Of a stretch of 12,423 nt of DNA, positions 1-7,803 are shown one piece after another. The position numbers and the translations under genes are program-made. Location of the stretch: NCBI GenBank assembly GCA_900545165.1, contig UQYA01000056.1, positions 1 through 12,423 on the forward strand, in the 5' to 3' direction. Under the pieces are notes generated by a model that saw only the letters and a program-made list of their open reading frames with translations, was not told the DNA's origin and ran no database searches. The first letter of the stretch is position 1. Each line of letters starts with the position of its first letter. The DNA is from an uncultured Collinsella sp. (lineage in GTDB: Bacteria > Actinomycetota > Coriobacteriia > Coriobacteriales > Coriobacteriaceae).

Positions 1-112
1 CGTAGATGACATCGCCCTTGGCATCCTTCCAAAGGTAGCATCCGGGCTGTGTGGGAACGCGCGAAACCTGCTCGGCAAGCGTTGGAATGTTGTCGTGACC
101 GGCCACACGCAC
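1..112 (-). CDS. uvrC: UvrABC excinuclease subunit C, N-terminal fragment (cut by window edge)
   Basis: UvrC makes both incisions around a lesion that UvrA/UvrB has marked during nucleotide excision repair. Only about 37 codons are visible, reading leftwards off the window. The translation contains VPTQPGCYLWKDAKGDVIY, which matches the start of the GIY-YIG nuclease domain of UvrC (family pattern: QPGVY, a few residues, then G-x-VIYVGKA). The frame opens immediately after the murJ TAG stop codon. Start codon choice is uncertain: GTG at 112-110, directly abutting that stop, or GTG at 106-104. Neither has a good ribosome binding site; an AGGTG at 114-110 lies only 3 bases before the second. Translation is therefore probably coupled to murJ. 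Everything past residue ~37, including the catalytic residues further on and the UVR and RNase H-like domains, lies outside the window. Confidence 0.85.
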   Translation of the reverse strand, partial: MRVAGHDNIPTLAEQVSRVPTQPGCYLWKDAKGDVIY

Positions 113-1795
113 CTACTTGCGACGAAGCAGCGCCGAGACCTCAGGCATCTTAAGGACGACGGCAAGGCCAAAGGTAACAGCAAGCGAGACGACACCCGCA
201 ACGCAAACGTAGCCAAGAGTAATCAGAATCGAGCCGCCAAGTGCCCCGACAAAGTGTTCAAGCACCCACATGACGCCGGCGCCTGCGGCAGCACCTAGGC
301 CACCGAGCAAAAGGCCAAAGAAACCGCCATGCAGGATAGATTTGACCTGAAGGCCACGCAGGCGACGACGCAGCCACCACAGCGAACAGCCGACCAAGAT
401 CACGTAGTCGACAACATACGAAAGCGCGATTGCCGGCATACCGAAGCCCAGCACAACGCCAAACAGCAGAACCGAGCCGGCCTGGCCGATGGCAGAATAC
501 AGGCAATAGCGGCTATAGGGCTTCATGTCGAGCAAGGCAGAGAAGCTCTTCTGCATCAACACGACCACGCCGTAGAGCGGCAGCGAGAACGCGAGGTAGA
601 CAAGGAACTCGGACACCAGCGCCACGCCGGACTCATCAAACTTGCCGGCACAGTAAATCATGTTGAGCGGACGCGCGAAGACAATCAGGTACAGCGCGAA
701 CGGAATCAGGAAGAACAGCATCTGGGCGACGCCACGCGAAATGCCCGTGCGAACGCTGTCGTAATCCTTCTCCTGTGCGTCGTGAGAGAGCTCGGTATAG
801 AGCGCCGTCGAAAGCGAGGCGGCAATCAGCGCGTAGGGCAGCGTGTACCACAGGCGCGCATAGGCGATGACGGAAGGACCAGTCTCGGGCTGGACCACCA
901 GCGCGGCAGCGTTGGTGATAGAAGTCGAGACAAACATGCACACCGTAGCGAGCAGCGTCGGGATACCGAGCGCAATCGTCTGGCGCAGCGCGGGGTCCTT
1001 AAAGTCGATATGGATATGGGGATGCACGCCGTGCTTGCCAAGCGCGGGGATCTGACATGCCATCTGAACAAAGACACCGAGGGTCGTACCGGCCGCAATC
1101 AAGATGATGCCGGCACGTTCACCAAACTGTGCGGACACGGGCGCAAAACCCATAAAGCTCGCAATGACGATCACATTGTTGAGGACCGGGGCAAACGTCG
1201 ACCAGAAGTAGTCGCGGTGTGCGTTGAGAACGCCCGAGAACACCGAACCCAAACCATAAAACAGAATCTGGATGGCAAAGAAACGGAACATGAACGCAGC
1301 GGTATCCATGCTGCCGCCATCACCCGAAAGGAACGATTGTGTCCAGATAAAGCCCGGGGCGAACACGGTCCCCAGCAACGAAATGCCACCCAGCACCAAA
1401 AGCAGAATGCCGAGCAGGTTGCCCACGTACTCGTTCGAGGCCTCGCGACCCTGCTCACGCCTCACGCCCATGTACACGGGCAAAAACGCCGTCACGAGCA
1501 TGCCACCCATCACGAGTTCGTAGAGCATATTGGGCAGGTTGTTGGCGACCTGATAGGAGGACGAGAGTAGCGACATGCCGATAGCGGCCGCCATTGCCCA
1601 CGTGCGGATAAAACCGGTGACGCGAGACACGATGGTCAGGATGGTCATAAGCCCGGCGGAACGACCAACCGTGGAGTAGTCCGACGAGCCCATGTCGTCA
1701 GTGTCATCTCGCGACGAAGAAGCTTCGGACGTGGGTGTCTGAGGCGCAGATTCTTTTGCAAAATGAGCTCCGCGCTTCAATTCTTCCTGCGGCAT
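113..1795 (-). CDS. murJ: Lipid II flippase MurJ (MviN family)
   Basis: This is an integral membrane protein of 560 residues from the MOP exporter superfamily. The family flips lipid-linked peptidoglycan precursor (lipid II) across the cytoplasmic membrane. The first ~45 residues are hydrophilic and Ser/Asp-rich. A long series of hydrophobic segments follows, starting with the family-typical opening GLMTILTIVSRVTGFIRT (residues ~48-65) and including NNLPNMLYELVMGGML (~85-100). The total matches the ~14 helices expected; the length is slightly above the usual ~510-550 because of the N-terminal tail. I kept the ATG at 1795 because GAGAGGA lies 7-8 bases upstream, inside the end of the deacylase gene. 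The internal Met35 has no such site. Only 3 bases separate the gene from the upstream deacylase stop, and the uvrC reading frame begins directly after its own stop, so it sits inside a tight operon. Confidence 0.93.
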   Translation of the reverse strand: MPQEELKRGAHFAKESAPQTPTSEASSSRDDTDDMGSSDYSTVGRSAGLMTILTIVSRVTGFIRTWAMAAAIGMSLLSSSYQVANNLPNMLYELVMGGMLVTAFLPVYMGVRREQGREASNEYVGNLLGILLLVLGGISLLGTVFAPGFIWTQSFLSGDGGSMDTAAFMFRFFAIQILFYGLGSVFSGVLNAHRDYFWSTFAPVLNNVIVIASFMGFAPVSAQFGERAGIILIAAGTTLGVFVQMACQIPALGKHGVHPHIHIDFKDPALRQTIALGIPTLLATVCMFVSTSITNAAALVVQPETGPSVIAYARLWYTLPYALIAASLSTALYTELSHDAQEKDYDSVRTGISRGVAQMLFFLIPFALYLIVFARPLNMIYCAGKFDESGVALVSEFLVYLAFSLPLYGVVVLMQKSFSALLDMKPYSRYCLYSAIGQAGSVLLFGVVLGFGMPAIALSYVVDYVILVGCSLWWLRRRLRGLQVKSILHGGFFGLLLGGLGAAAGAGVMWVLEHFVGALGGSILITLGYVCVAGVVSLAVTFGLAVVLKMPEVSALLRRK

Positions 1796-1798
1796 CGC

Positions 1799-2299
1799 TC
1801 AGTCCTCTCTCGTAATCGCGGCAACCGTCGCCCCGCAAAATGCAATTAAATCATCGGGTGCAAGCTCGAGCTGATAACCACGCTTGCCTCCCGAAATAAA
1901 AATGGTATCCCAAAGGACACACGTCTCATCAATGAGCGTCCGGTAGCGTTTTTTCATACCGACCGGGCTGCAGCCGCCGCGAACGTAGCCAGTCGCCGCA
2001 AGCAAATCCTTCACATGCATCATGACCAAGGACTTCTCCCCCGCGGCACGCGCGGCGGACTTTAGATCGAGCTCATCGGCAACAGGGATGCAGCACACGA
2101 CATAGTCGTTGGACGGCGTCACGCAGACCAAGGTCTTAAATCCTTGACCGGGCTCCTCGCCAAGCTGCTCCGAAATCGCGACCCCCAGGCCCACCGACTC
2201 ATCACCATCGTCTTCGTACGTATGTAGAACATAGGAAATGCCGGCGCTTTCCAGCTCGCGCATCGCATTGGTTTTTGGCGTCTTTACAGCCTTTGCCAT
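1799..2299 (-). CDS. ybaK: Cys-tRNA(Pro)/Cys-tRNA(Cys) deacylase, YbaK/EbsC family
   Basis: A 166-residue cytoplasmic protein of the YbaK/ProX-like editing family, which hydrolyses Cys-tRNA(Pro) formed when prolyl-tRNA synthetase mischarges with cysteine. The N-terminus (KTPKTNAMRELESAGISY) is typical of the family. The characteristic motif GYVRGGCSPVGMKKR sits at residues ~105-119, ISGGKRG near ~140, and FKTLV near ~57. The length is normal for a stand-alone editing protein. I chose the start at ATG 2299 because AAAGGA lies about 7 bases upstream. A longer frame reaching 2395 has no ribosome site, would run through the hairpin at 2381-2411, and adds a non-homologous-looking Cys/Arg-rich leader. 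The stop codon is 3 bases before the murJ start. The nearby symbol ebsC is also used for this family. Confidence 0.9.
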   Translation of the reverse strand: MAKAVKTPKTNAMRELESAGISYVLHTYEDDGDESVGLGVAISEQLGEEPGQGFKTLVCVTPSNDYVVCCIPVADELDLKSAARAAGEKSLVMMHVKDLLAATGYVRGGCSPVGMKKRYRTLIDETCVLWDTIFISGGKRGYQLELAPDDLIAFCGATVAAITRED

Positions 2300-2336
2300 G
2301 ACATATCCTTTCCCTCGCATTCGGACGCAAGGATTA

Positions 2337-2367
2337 AGTATATGTCCAATTCGGCTGCATACGTCAC
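2337..2367 (-). promoter_or_regulatory. Possible promoter for the ybaK-murJ-uvrC run
   Basis: On the minus strand a TATACT (-10-like, 5 of 6 to consensus) lies at 2342-2337. A GTGACG (-35-like, 4 of 6) lies at 2367-2362, with a 19-base spacer. Transcription would start about 30 bases before the ybaK ATG. The spacer is longer than the ideal 17, so this is a tentative call. It fits the position, just beyond the hairpin that follows uvrA. Confidence 0.3.
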
Positions 2368-2380
2368 TTCGGCACAGCAA

Positions 2381-2411
2381 GCGCCATCGAATCACGAGGA
2401 GTCGATGGCGC
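2381..2411 (-). terminator. Perfect 10-bp inverted repeat after uvrA; terminator-like hairpin without a T tract
   Basis: GCGCCATCGA (2381-2390) and TCGATGGCGC (2402-2411) are exact reverse complements with an 11-base loop. It begins about 20 bases past the uvrA stop. The minus-strand sequence following the stem is TTGCTGTGCC, which lacks the U run of a classical intrinsic terminator. It may be a weak terminator, an RNA 3' end stabiliser, or a partial transcription barrier that lets uvrA read into ybaK. Confidence 0.45.
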
Positions 2412-2431
2412 CCATAAACTGAATCGCCTAT

Positions 2432-5311
2432 TTATTGAGCATCAAGTTGAGCCTGACGCTCCCGGTCACGCCTGAGCAACGGCGCCAAAAACTTGCCCGT
2501 ATAACTCTGCGGACAGTCCGCAACCTGCTCCGGTGTGCCCGAAACCACGACGGTTCCGCCGCCGTTACCGCCCTCGGGACCCATATCGATCAGGCGGTCG
2601 GCAACCTTGATGACATCAAGGTTGTGCTCAATCACCAGCACCGTGTTGCCCGCATCGACCAAGCGCTGCAGCACATCGAGCAGCTGGCGGACGTCCTCAA
2701 AATGAAGACCGGTCGTCGGCTCGTCCAAAATATAGAACGTCTTGCCCGTCTGGCGTCGATGAAGCTCCTTGGCGAGCTTCACACGCTGCGCCTCGCCGCC
2801 CGAGAGCGTCGTAGCGGGCTGGCCCAGGCTCACGTAGCCCAAGCCTACATCGTACAGCGTCTGGAGCTTGCGCTTAATCTGCGGGATATTCCCAAAGAAG
2901 GCCAGCGCCTCGGTGACGCTCATGTCGAGCACGTCCGAGATAGTCTTGCCACGGTAGGTGACCTCGAGTGTCTCGCGGTTGTAGCGTTTACCGCCGCAAA
3001 CTTCGCAGGGAACGTAGATATCGGGAAGGAAGTGCATCTCGATCTTGATCTGCCCGTCGCCCTTGCACGCCTCGCAGCGCCCGCCACTCACATTAAAGGA
3101 GAAACGACCCGGCGAGTAGCCGCGCGCCTTCGACTCCGGCGTACTCGCAAACAGCGCGCGAAGATCATCCCACAGGCCGATATAGGTAGCAGGGTTGGAA
3201 CGCGGCGTGCGGCCAATCGGCGACTGGTCGATATCGATAACCTTATCGATACACTCGATGCCCTCGATTTTCTTATACGGACCCACGGGGCGCGTCGAAC
3301 GGTGAATGGCATTCGTAAGGGCAGGCGCAATGGTGTCGGTAACCAGGGAGCTCTTGCCCGATCCCGACACGCCGGTAACAACCGTAAGCGTACCAAACTC
3401 GATCTTGGCAGTAACGTTTTTGAGGTTGTTGGCTCGAGCGCCCGTAATTTTAAGGCAGCCGCGACCGGGCTTGCGCCGTTCATCAGGCACCCGAATCATT
3501 CGTTTGCCGGTCAGATAAGCGCCCGTCATCGACTCAGGACACGCCATGATATCGGCAGGCGTTCCCGCCGCGACTACGTGCCCGCCGTTGACGCCGGCGC
3601 CGGGCCCCATGTCGATCACGTAGTCGGCGGCACGGATTGTATCCTCGTCGTGTTCGACGACGATAACGGTATTGCCGATATCGCGCAGGCGCTCGAGCGT
3701 CTTGATCAGGCGCTCGTTGTCACGCTGATGAAGACCGATCGAGGGCTCGTCCAGAATATAGAGCACGCCCATGAGACCCGCGCCGATCTGCGTTGCCAGG
3801 CGAATACGCTGCGCCTCGCCACCAGAAAGCGTCGCCGAGGCACGATCGAGCGTCAGATAGTCGAGTCCAACATCGACCAGAAAACGCAGGCGCTCCAGGA
3901 TTTCCTTGACGATGCGCCCGCCGATAAACTGTTGGCGCTCGGTGAGCTCCAGGCCCTCAAAAAACTCGAGCGACTCACGGCACGACAGGCAGCAGACCTC
4001 GTAAATGGACTTGCCGCCCACGGTGACGGCGAGCATCTCAGGGCGCAAACGAGCGCCGTGGCAGCTCGAGCACGGTTCCTCGCGAATGTACTTCTCCAAG
4101 CGCGCCTTGGTGTTCTCGTTCGTCGTCTCGGTATAGCGTTCGTACAGGATGTTGCGAACGCCCGAAAACTTGGTATCCCACTGGCTGCGACGTCCGTCGA
4201 GCTTTTGGTAGTCGACCGAGATCTTCGTATCGCCCAGGCCATCCAAGAATGCACGACGCACGCGAGGGGGCAAGTCCTCCCACGGCGTATCGGTGCTCAC
4301 CTTAAAGTGTTTGCAGACCGCAGCAAAAATCTGCGGATAGTAGTTCGAATTGCCAAACAGGCTACCAAAGACTCCGTCGGCAATGGACTTCGAGGGGTCC
4401 TCGATCAGCGCCTCGGCATCAACGATTTTCTTAAAGCCCAGGCCGTCGCACTCAGGACATGCGCCATAGGGAGCGTTGAACGAAAAATCACGCGGCTGAA
4501 GATCGTCAATGGAGTGTCCATGCTCCGGGCACGCCAAGGCCAACGAATACTCCAGCAGCTCGCCCTCGGTCCCCTCGGGAGCATCACGATCGGGCAGCAT
4601 GTACACGTTTACATTGCCGTGAGCCAGCGCGGTCGCCTGCTCAACAGACTCGGCGATACGGCCCAGAGAATTCTCACGGATCACGATGCGATCGACCACG
4701 ACCTCGATATCGTGCTTGAACTTCTTGTCCAGATCGATCGGATCGTCAAGCGAGCGCACTTCGCCGTCAACGCGCACGCGGCTAAAGCCCTCGGCGCGAA
4801 GATCCTCAAACAGTTTGGTGTACTCGCCTTTTCGCCCGCGCACCACCGGTGCCAGCACAAACGCGCGGCGGCCCTCCCCCGCCGCCAAGACCTTGTCGGC
4901 AACCTGGTCGGTCGTCTGGCGCTCAATGACGCGGCCGCATTCGGGACAGTGCGGGGTGCCCACACGAGCGAACAGCAGGCGCAGATAGTCATAAATCTCG
5001 GTTACGGTGCCAACCGTCGAGCGAGGGTTTTTAGACGTCGTCTTTTGGTCGATCGACACCGCCGGCGAAAGGCCGTCGATTGAATCCAAGTCGGGTTTGT
5101 CCATCTGGCCCAAGAACTGGCGCGCATAGCTCGAAAGGCTCTCGACGTATCGACGCTGGCCCTCGGCATAGATAGTGTCAAATGCCAGCGAGCTCTTGCC
5201 CGAGCCAGAAAGACCGGTAATGACCACGAGTTGGTCACGCGGAATGGAAACATCGATATCACGGAGGTTGTGCTCACGAGCGCCGCGAATAACGATAGAA
5301 GAATCAGACAT
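2432..5311 (-). CDS. uvrA: UvrABC excinuclease subunit A (ATP-binding damage sensor)
   Basis: A 959-residue ABC-type ATPase that scans DNA for lesions with UvrB and starts nucleotide excision repair. Two complete ATPase halves are visible. The first has Walker A GLSGSGKSS at residues 33-41 and signature LSGGEAQR near 493. The second has Walker A GVSGSGKSS near 646 and a second LSGGEAQR near 834. Each signature is followed by a Walker B-type YILDEP. The zinc module CEACKGDG...CEVCGGKRYN lies near 744-775, and another Cys pair (CPECGRV) near 118. In the first zinc module near residue 260 the pattern is CPEH...CPEC, so His replaces one of the four Cys seen in E. coli UvrA; I believe such variants are common in actinobacteria. 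Length is close to the E. coli protein (940). The start is ATG 5311, set by AAGGAG six bases upstream; an upstream in-frame ATG at 5377 has no support. A LexA-like box lies 62 bases upstream. Confidence 0.97.
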   Translation of the reverse strand: MSDSSIVIRGAREHNLRDIDVSIPRDQLVVITGLSGSGKSSLAFDTIYAEGQRRYVESLSSYARQFLGQMDKPDLDSIDGLSPAVSIDQKTTSKNPRSTVGTVTEIYDYLRLLFARVGTPHCPECGRVIERQTTDQVADKVLAAGEGRRAFVLAPVVRGRKGEYTKLFEDLRAEGFSRVRVDGEVRSLDDPIDLDKKFKHDIEVVVDRIVIRENSLGRIAESVEQATALAHGNVNVYMLPDRDAPEGTEGELLEYSLALACPEHGHSIDDLQPRDFSFNAPYGACPECDGLGFKKIVDAEALIEDPSKSIADGVFGSLFGNSNYYPQIFAAVCKHFKVSTDTPWEDLPPRVRRAFLDGLGDTKISVDYQKLDGRRSQWDTKFSGVRNILYERYTETTNENTKARLEKYIREEPCSSCHGARLRPEMLAVTVGGKSIYEVCCLSCRESLEFFEGLELTERQQFIGGRIVKEILERLRFLVDVGLDYLTLDRASATLSGGEAQRIRLATQIGAGLMGVLYILDEPSIGLHQRDNERLIKTLERLRDIGNTVIVVEHDEDTIRAADYVIDMGPGAGVNGGHVVAAGTPADIMACPESMTGAYLTGKRMIRVPDERRKPGRGCLKITGARANNLKNVTAKIEFGTLTVVTGVSGSGKSSLVTDTIAPALTNAIHRSTRPVGPYKKIEGIECIDKVIDIDQSPIGRTPRSNPATYIGLWDDLRALFASTPESKARGYSPGRFSFNVSGGRCEACKGDGQIKIEMHFLPDIYVPCEVCGGKRYNRETLEVTYRGKTISDVLDMSVTEALAFFGNIPQIKRKLQTLYDVGLGYVSLGQPATTLSGGEAQRVKLAKELHRRQTGKTFYILDEPTTGLHFEDVRQLLDVLQRLVDAGNTVLVIEHNLDVIKVADRLIDMGPEGGNGGGTVVVSGTPEQVADCPQSYTGKFLAPLLRRDRERQAQLDAQ

Positions 5312-5372
5312 GGAAGCTCCTTGCCTCCTATTGCATCGAATCATACTGCCGATGAGTTTAGCGCACTCGACG

Positions 5373-5386
5373 CGCACAGATGTTCG
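5373..5386 (-). promoter_or_regulatory. Candidate LexA (SOS) box upstream of uvrA
   Basis: On the minus strand this reads CGAAC-ATCT-GTGCG. The Gram-positive/actinobacterial LexA operator is usually given as CGAAC-N4-GTTCG, so 9 of the 10 specified bases match; the only mismatch is G for T in the second half. It ends 62 bases before the uvrA ATG. A possible -10, TAAACT, lies at 5360-5355, which would place the box over the -35 region, the usual position for repression. No good -35 hexamer is visible. The divergent gene starts at 5505, so the same site could in principle affect both directions. Confidence 0.5.
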
Positions 5387-5504
5387 TAATACAAGATTCG
5401 CAGACCTTTAGCTTTGCGTATCGGGTGCTTTGTTTCTCGAAATGCCGTGGAAAGGTTACGGTAATCTAATACTGAACTTAATTTGCTGTAACAGAGGAAC
5501 GTCC

Positions 5505-7658
5505 ATGACCGAAGATATCCCCCTTGAAATCACTTCGAGCGACATGGCCAATCTGCCCATATTCATCGCCGTCCTTATCGTGGCCATCGTCGTGGTGCGC
5601 GTATATTTTTCAATCAAACACAATGAAAAGCCGCCCATTGCCCGCGTCTTTTGGTGCGCGACGCTCCTCATCCCGCTCGGCATGGTAGCTGCATGGATTA
5701 CGAATCAATTGCTCGTAAATGAGGACAATTCCCTATGGGTCCTTTCTTATTCGGCGCTCGGTGCTACCGCCGTCATACTTCTTGTCGAGCCCTTGGTTTC
5801 GGGACTTATCGACCAAACCGATCTTGCGACGGGAACGGTTGCCTGTATTTGCCGTGACATCCTTGTCATCGCCGCTGTTTCAGCGCTCTCGTTCGTTTCA
5901 CTCGAAATTGCCTGTAACGAAACGTTCTATCGCATTCCCGCCAACTCATTCGGGTTTTCCGTCGGGCTGCTCGCGACGGTTCTGCTCTCCCTTTATTTGC
6001 TGGGACAGCGTCATGGAGGCGTCATGGCCCTCGTGCCCGTCGCCTGTTGCATCCTTGGCATTGCCGAGCACTTCGTCATAACGTTTAAAGGCGAGGCCAT
6101 CCTGCCAAGCGATATCTTGGCCCTTGGCACCGCAATGGAAGTGAGCGAGGGATACGAGTTTACCTTTACCGCCGGAATCGTAACCTCTCTCGCCCTGCTG
6201 GAGATTTCCCTGGGGCTTCTTTCGCTTATCCGACCGAGAAAGCTCCGTACGCCCACCCATGTCTTCCCCGCAATCGCCGCTAACCTCTGCGCTTTTCTGC
6301 TAGTGACCGTTGTGGGGCTCTCGGGCTTTTCCAGCATCGACTTGGAGCAGGCGCTGAATTTTGGATTTGACCGTTGGCAGCCCATCACCACGTATGCGTC
6401 TCAGGGTTTTATCACTTCGTTCACCGAAATGGTCAACGAGTTGCCCATTGAGAAGCCCGAAGACTATACGCCCGATGAGGCGCAGAGCATCGAGCAGGAG
6501 CTCTCCGCCACCTACGACAGCACGTATGGCTCGAGCGAGCAGCGCGCGGCGGCCGTTGCCCAGTTCAATGAAATCAAGCCGACGATTGTTGCCGTCATGA
6601 ACGAGAGTTTTAGCGACCTTTCGTGCTTTGAGCAGCTCCAGGCGGCCGGGTACACCGGCCCCGCATTCTACAACTCGCTTCCCGACACACTTGTTCGCGG
6701 CACCATGCTCGCTTCGGTCGCCGGTGGCGGAACGGCGAACTCCGAATTCGAATTTTTGACCGGAGCGACAACGGCCTTTGTCGGATTAGGCAAAATCCCC
6801 TATCAGCTATATCAGATGAATGGTGTCAACAGTCTGGCAAAGGACCTTAAGGAGCTTGGGTATACCGCTACCGCTATGCACCCGCAAAACCCCGTCAACT
6901 ACCATCGAGATAAAATCTATCAGCAGCTGGGCTTTGGAGACTTTCTTTCGATCGGCGATTTCGAAGGTGCGCCCTGTTACCATGCCGGCGTATGCGACTA
7001 CGCCACCTATGACAAGATACTCGACCTGCTGAGGACCGACGACGCTCCGCAGTTCATCTTCGATGTCACGATGCAAAACCATGGCGGATACGATGTCGGC
7101 ACCGTTCCCGCCGAAGAGCTGACAAACTATTGGGTCGAGGGAGCCAGCGAGGGCGCCAATAGCGCGCTCAACACCTATCTCACCTGCATCAACGCATCCG
7201 ACCGGGACCTCGAGTACTTTATCAACGAGCTCCGCAATATCGGCAGACCGGTTGTTCTTGTCTTTTTTGGCGACCATCAGCCGAGCGCCGCAACGACTCT
7301 CAACGACGAGCTGTACCCTCAGGAAGATACAGCAAGCCACGCTTTCCGTGTCTATCAGTCAACCTATTTCGTCTGGGCTAACTATGAAATCGCCGGCAAT
7401 ACCGAGCTCAACGTCTACGACACCGTCGGGGCAAACGAGATTGCAGCCATTACCCTTAATAAGATCGGCGCCCCGCTCACCGACTATCAAAAGGCCCTGC
7501 TTGCAACAAGGTCAGATGTGCCCACCATCAATGTCGCCGGCTATCTCGGTGCCGACGGGCTGCGCTACGACTTGGAATCTGAAGACAGCCCATACACCTC
7601 GACGATCGACAAGCTTCAGCGCATGCAATATCTCGAGTTCGCCAGCAAAGTTCAGTAA
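5505..7658 (+). CDS. LTA-synthase-like membrane phosphoglycerol transferase (sulfatase fold)
   Basis: A 717-residue protein with an N-terminal membrane domain and a C-terminal extracytoplasmic domain of the LtaS/alkaline phosphatase superfamily. About eight hydrophobic segments lie between residues ~14 and ~272, more than the five helices of S. aureus LtaS. Catalytic-domain motifs are intact: VMNESFSDL (364-372, metal-ligand Glu367), GGGTANSEFEF with presumed nucleophile Thr410, QNHGGY with His526, and FFGDHQPS with metal ligands Asp590 and His591. The family transfers glycerol-phosphate from phosphatidylglycerol onto a wall polymer or glycolipid. The exact acceptor here cannot be told from sequence, so I give no gene symbol. 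Start ATG 5505 follows GAGGAAC; an upstream in-frame ATG at 5430 adds a non-family leader. It stands alone, divergent from uvrA, and I see no clear terminator after it. Confidence 0.88.
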   Translation: MTEDIPLEITSSDMANLPIFIAVLIVAIVVVRVYFSIKHNEKPPIARVFWCATLLIPLGMVAAWITNQLLVNEDNSLWVLSYSALGATAVILLVEPLVSGLIDQTDLATGTVACICRDILVIAAVSALSFVSLEIACNETFYRIPANSFGFSVGLLATVLLSLYLLGQRHGGVMALVPVACCILGIAEHFVITFKGEAILPSDILALGTAMEVSEGYEFTFTAGIVTSLALLEISLGLLSLIRPRKLRTPTHVFPAIAANLCAFLLVTVVGLSGFSSIDLEQALNFGFDRWQPITTYASQGFITSFTEMVNELPIEKPEDYTPDEAQSIEQELSATYDSTYGSSEQRAAAVAQFNEIKPTIVAVMNESFSDLSCFEQLQAAGYTGPAFYNSLPDTLVRGTMLASVAGGGTANSEFEFLTGATTAFVGLGKIPYQLYQMNGVNSLAKDLKELGYTATAMHPQNPVNYHRDKIYQQLGFGDFLSIGDFEGAPCYHAGVCDYATYDKILDLLRTDDAPQFIFDVTMQNHGGYDVGTVPAEELTNYWVEGASEGANSALNTYLTCINASDRDLEYFINELRNIGRPVVLVFFGDHQPSAATTLNDELYPQEDTASHAFRVYQSTYFVWANYEIAGNTELNVYDTVGANEIAAITLNKIGAPLTDYQKALLATRSDVPTINVAGYLGADGLRYDLESEDSPYTSTIDKLQRMQYLEFASKVQ

Positions 7659-7718
7659 GCCCGCCCGTTCGCTTGGACCCATCGTATTGCAAGCACGCTC
7701 GGCCCAAATGCATCGCAA

Positions 7719-7748
7719 ATGACTCCCGCTCGCAAACGAGGGTACAAT
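7719..7748 (+). promoter_or_regulatory. Probable promoter of the mrp-flavoprotein pair
   Basis: ATGACT at 7719-7724 (4 of 6 to the -35 consensus) and TACAAT at 7743-7748 (5 of 6 to the -10) are separated by 18 bases. The start of transcription would fall near 7755, leaving a ~50-base leader. That leader contains a GC-only self-complementary block (GGGGC/GCCCC at 7768-7772 and 7777-7781) before the AAGGAG ribosome site at ~7792. No T run follows the block, so it is not a terminator on this strand. The spacer also holds a small inverted repeat, CTCG-CAAA-CGAG. Confidence 0.5.
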
Positions 7749-7803
7749 GACGCTCGTGTCACATCACGGGGCCCCGGCCCCAACATATACAAAGGAGTCA
7801 TAC

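Noticed and set aside
329..1570. A 413-codon plus-strand open frame opposite murJ
   Set aside because: It is antisense to the MurJ membrane protein; its Arg/His/Gln-rich translation is what reversed hydrophobic codons give. No ribosome site or family resemblance.
2300..2395. N-terminal extension of the YbaK-type protein starting at 2395
   Set aside because: It would translate through the inverted repeat and the possible promoter; the ATG at 2299 has AAAGGA and gives a family-like N-terminus.
2435..5083. An 882-codon open frame on the plus strand opposite uvrA
   Set aside because: It lies wholly antisense to a clear UvrA gene, its translation has no domain-like pattern and is rich in Arg/Ala/Leu as expected from the reverse complement of GC-biased codons, and no ribosome site fits.
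5312..5377. Longer UvrA start at 5377
   Set aside because: The extra 22 residues do not resemble UvrA, and the ATG at 5311 has AAGGAG at ideal spacing; the extension would begin inside the LexA-like box.
5455..5484. A promoter for the LTA-synthase-like gene among TAATCT, TAATAC and TAATTT
   Set aside because: Several AT-rich -10-like hexamers are present, but none has an acceptable -35 at 16-19 bases, so no single promoter can be supported.
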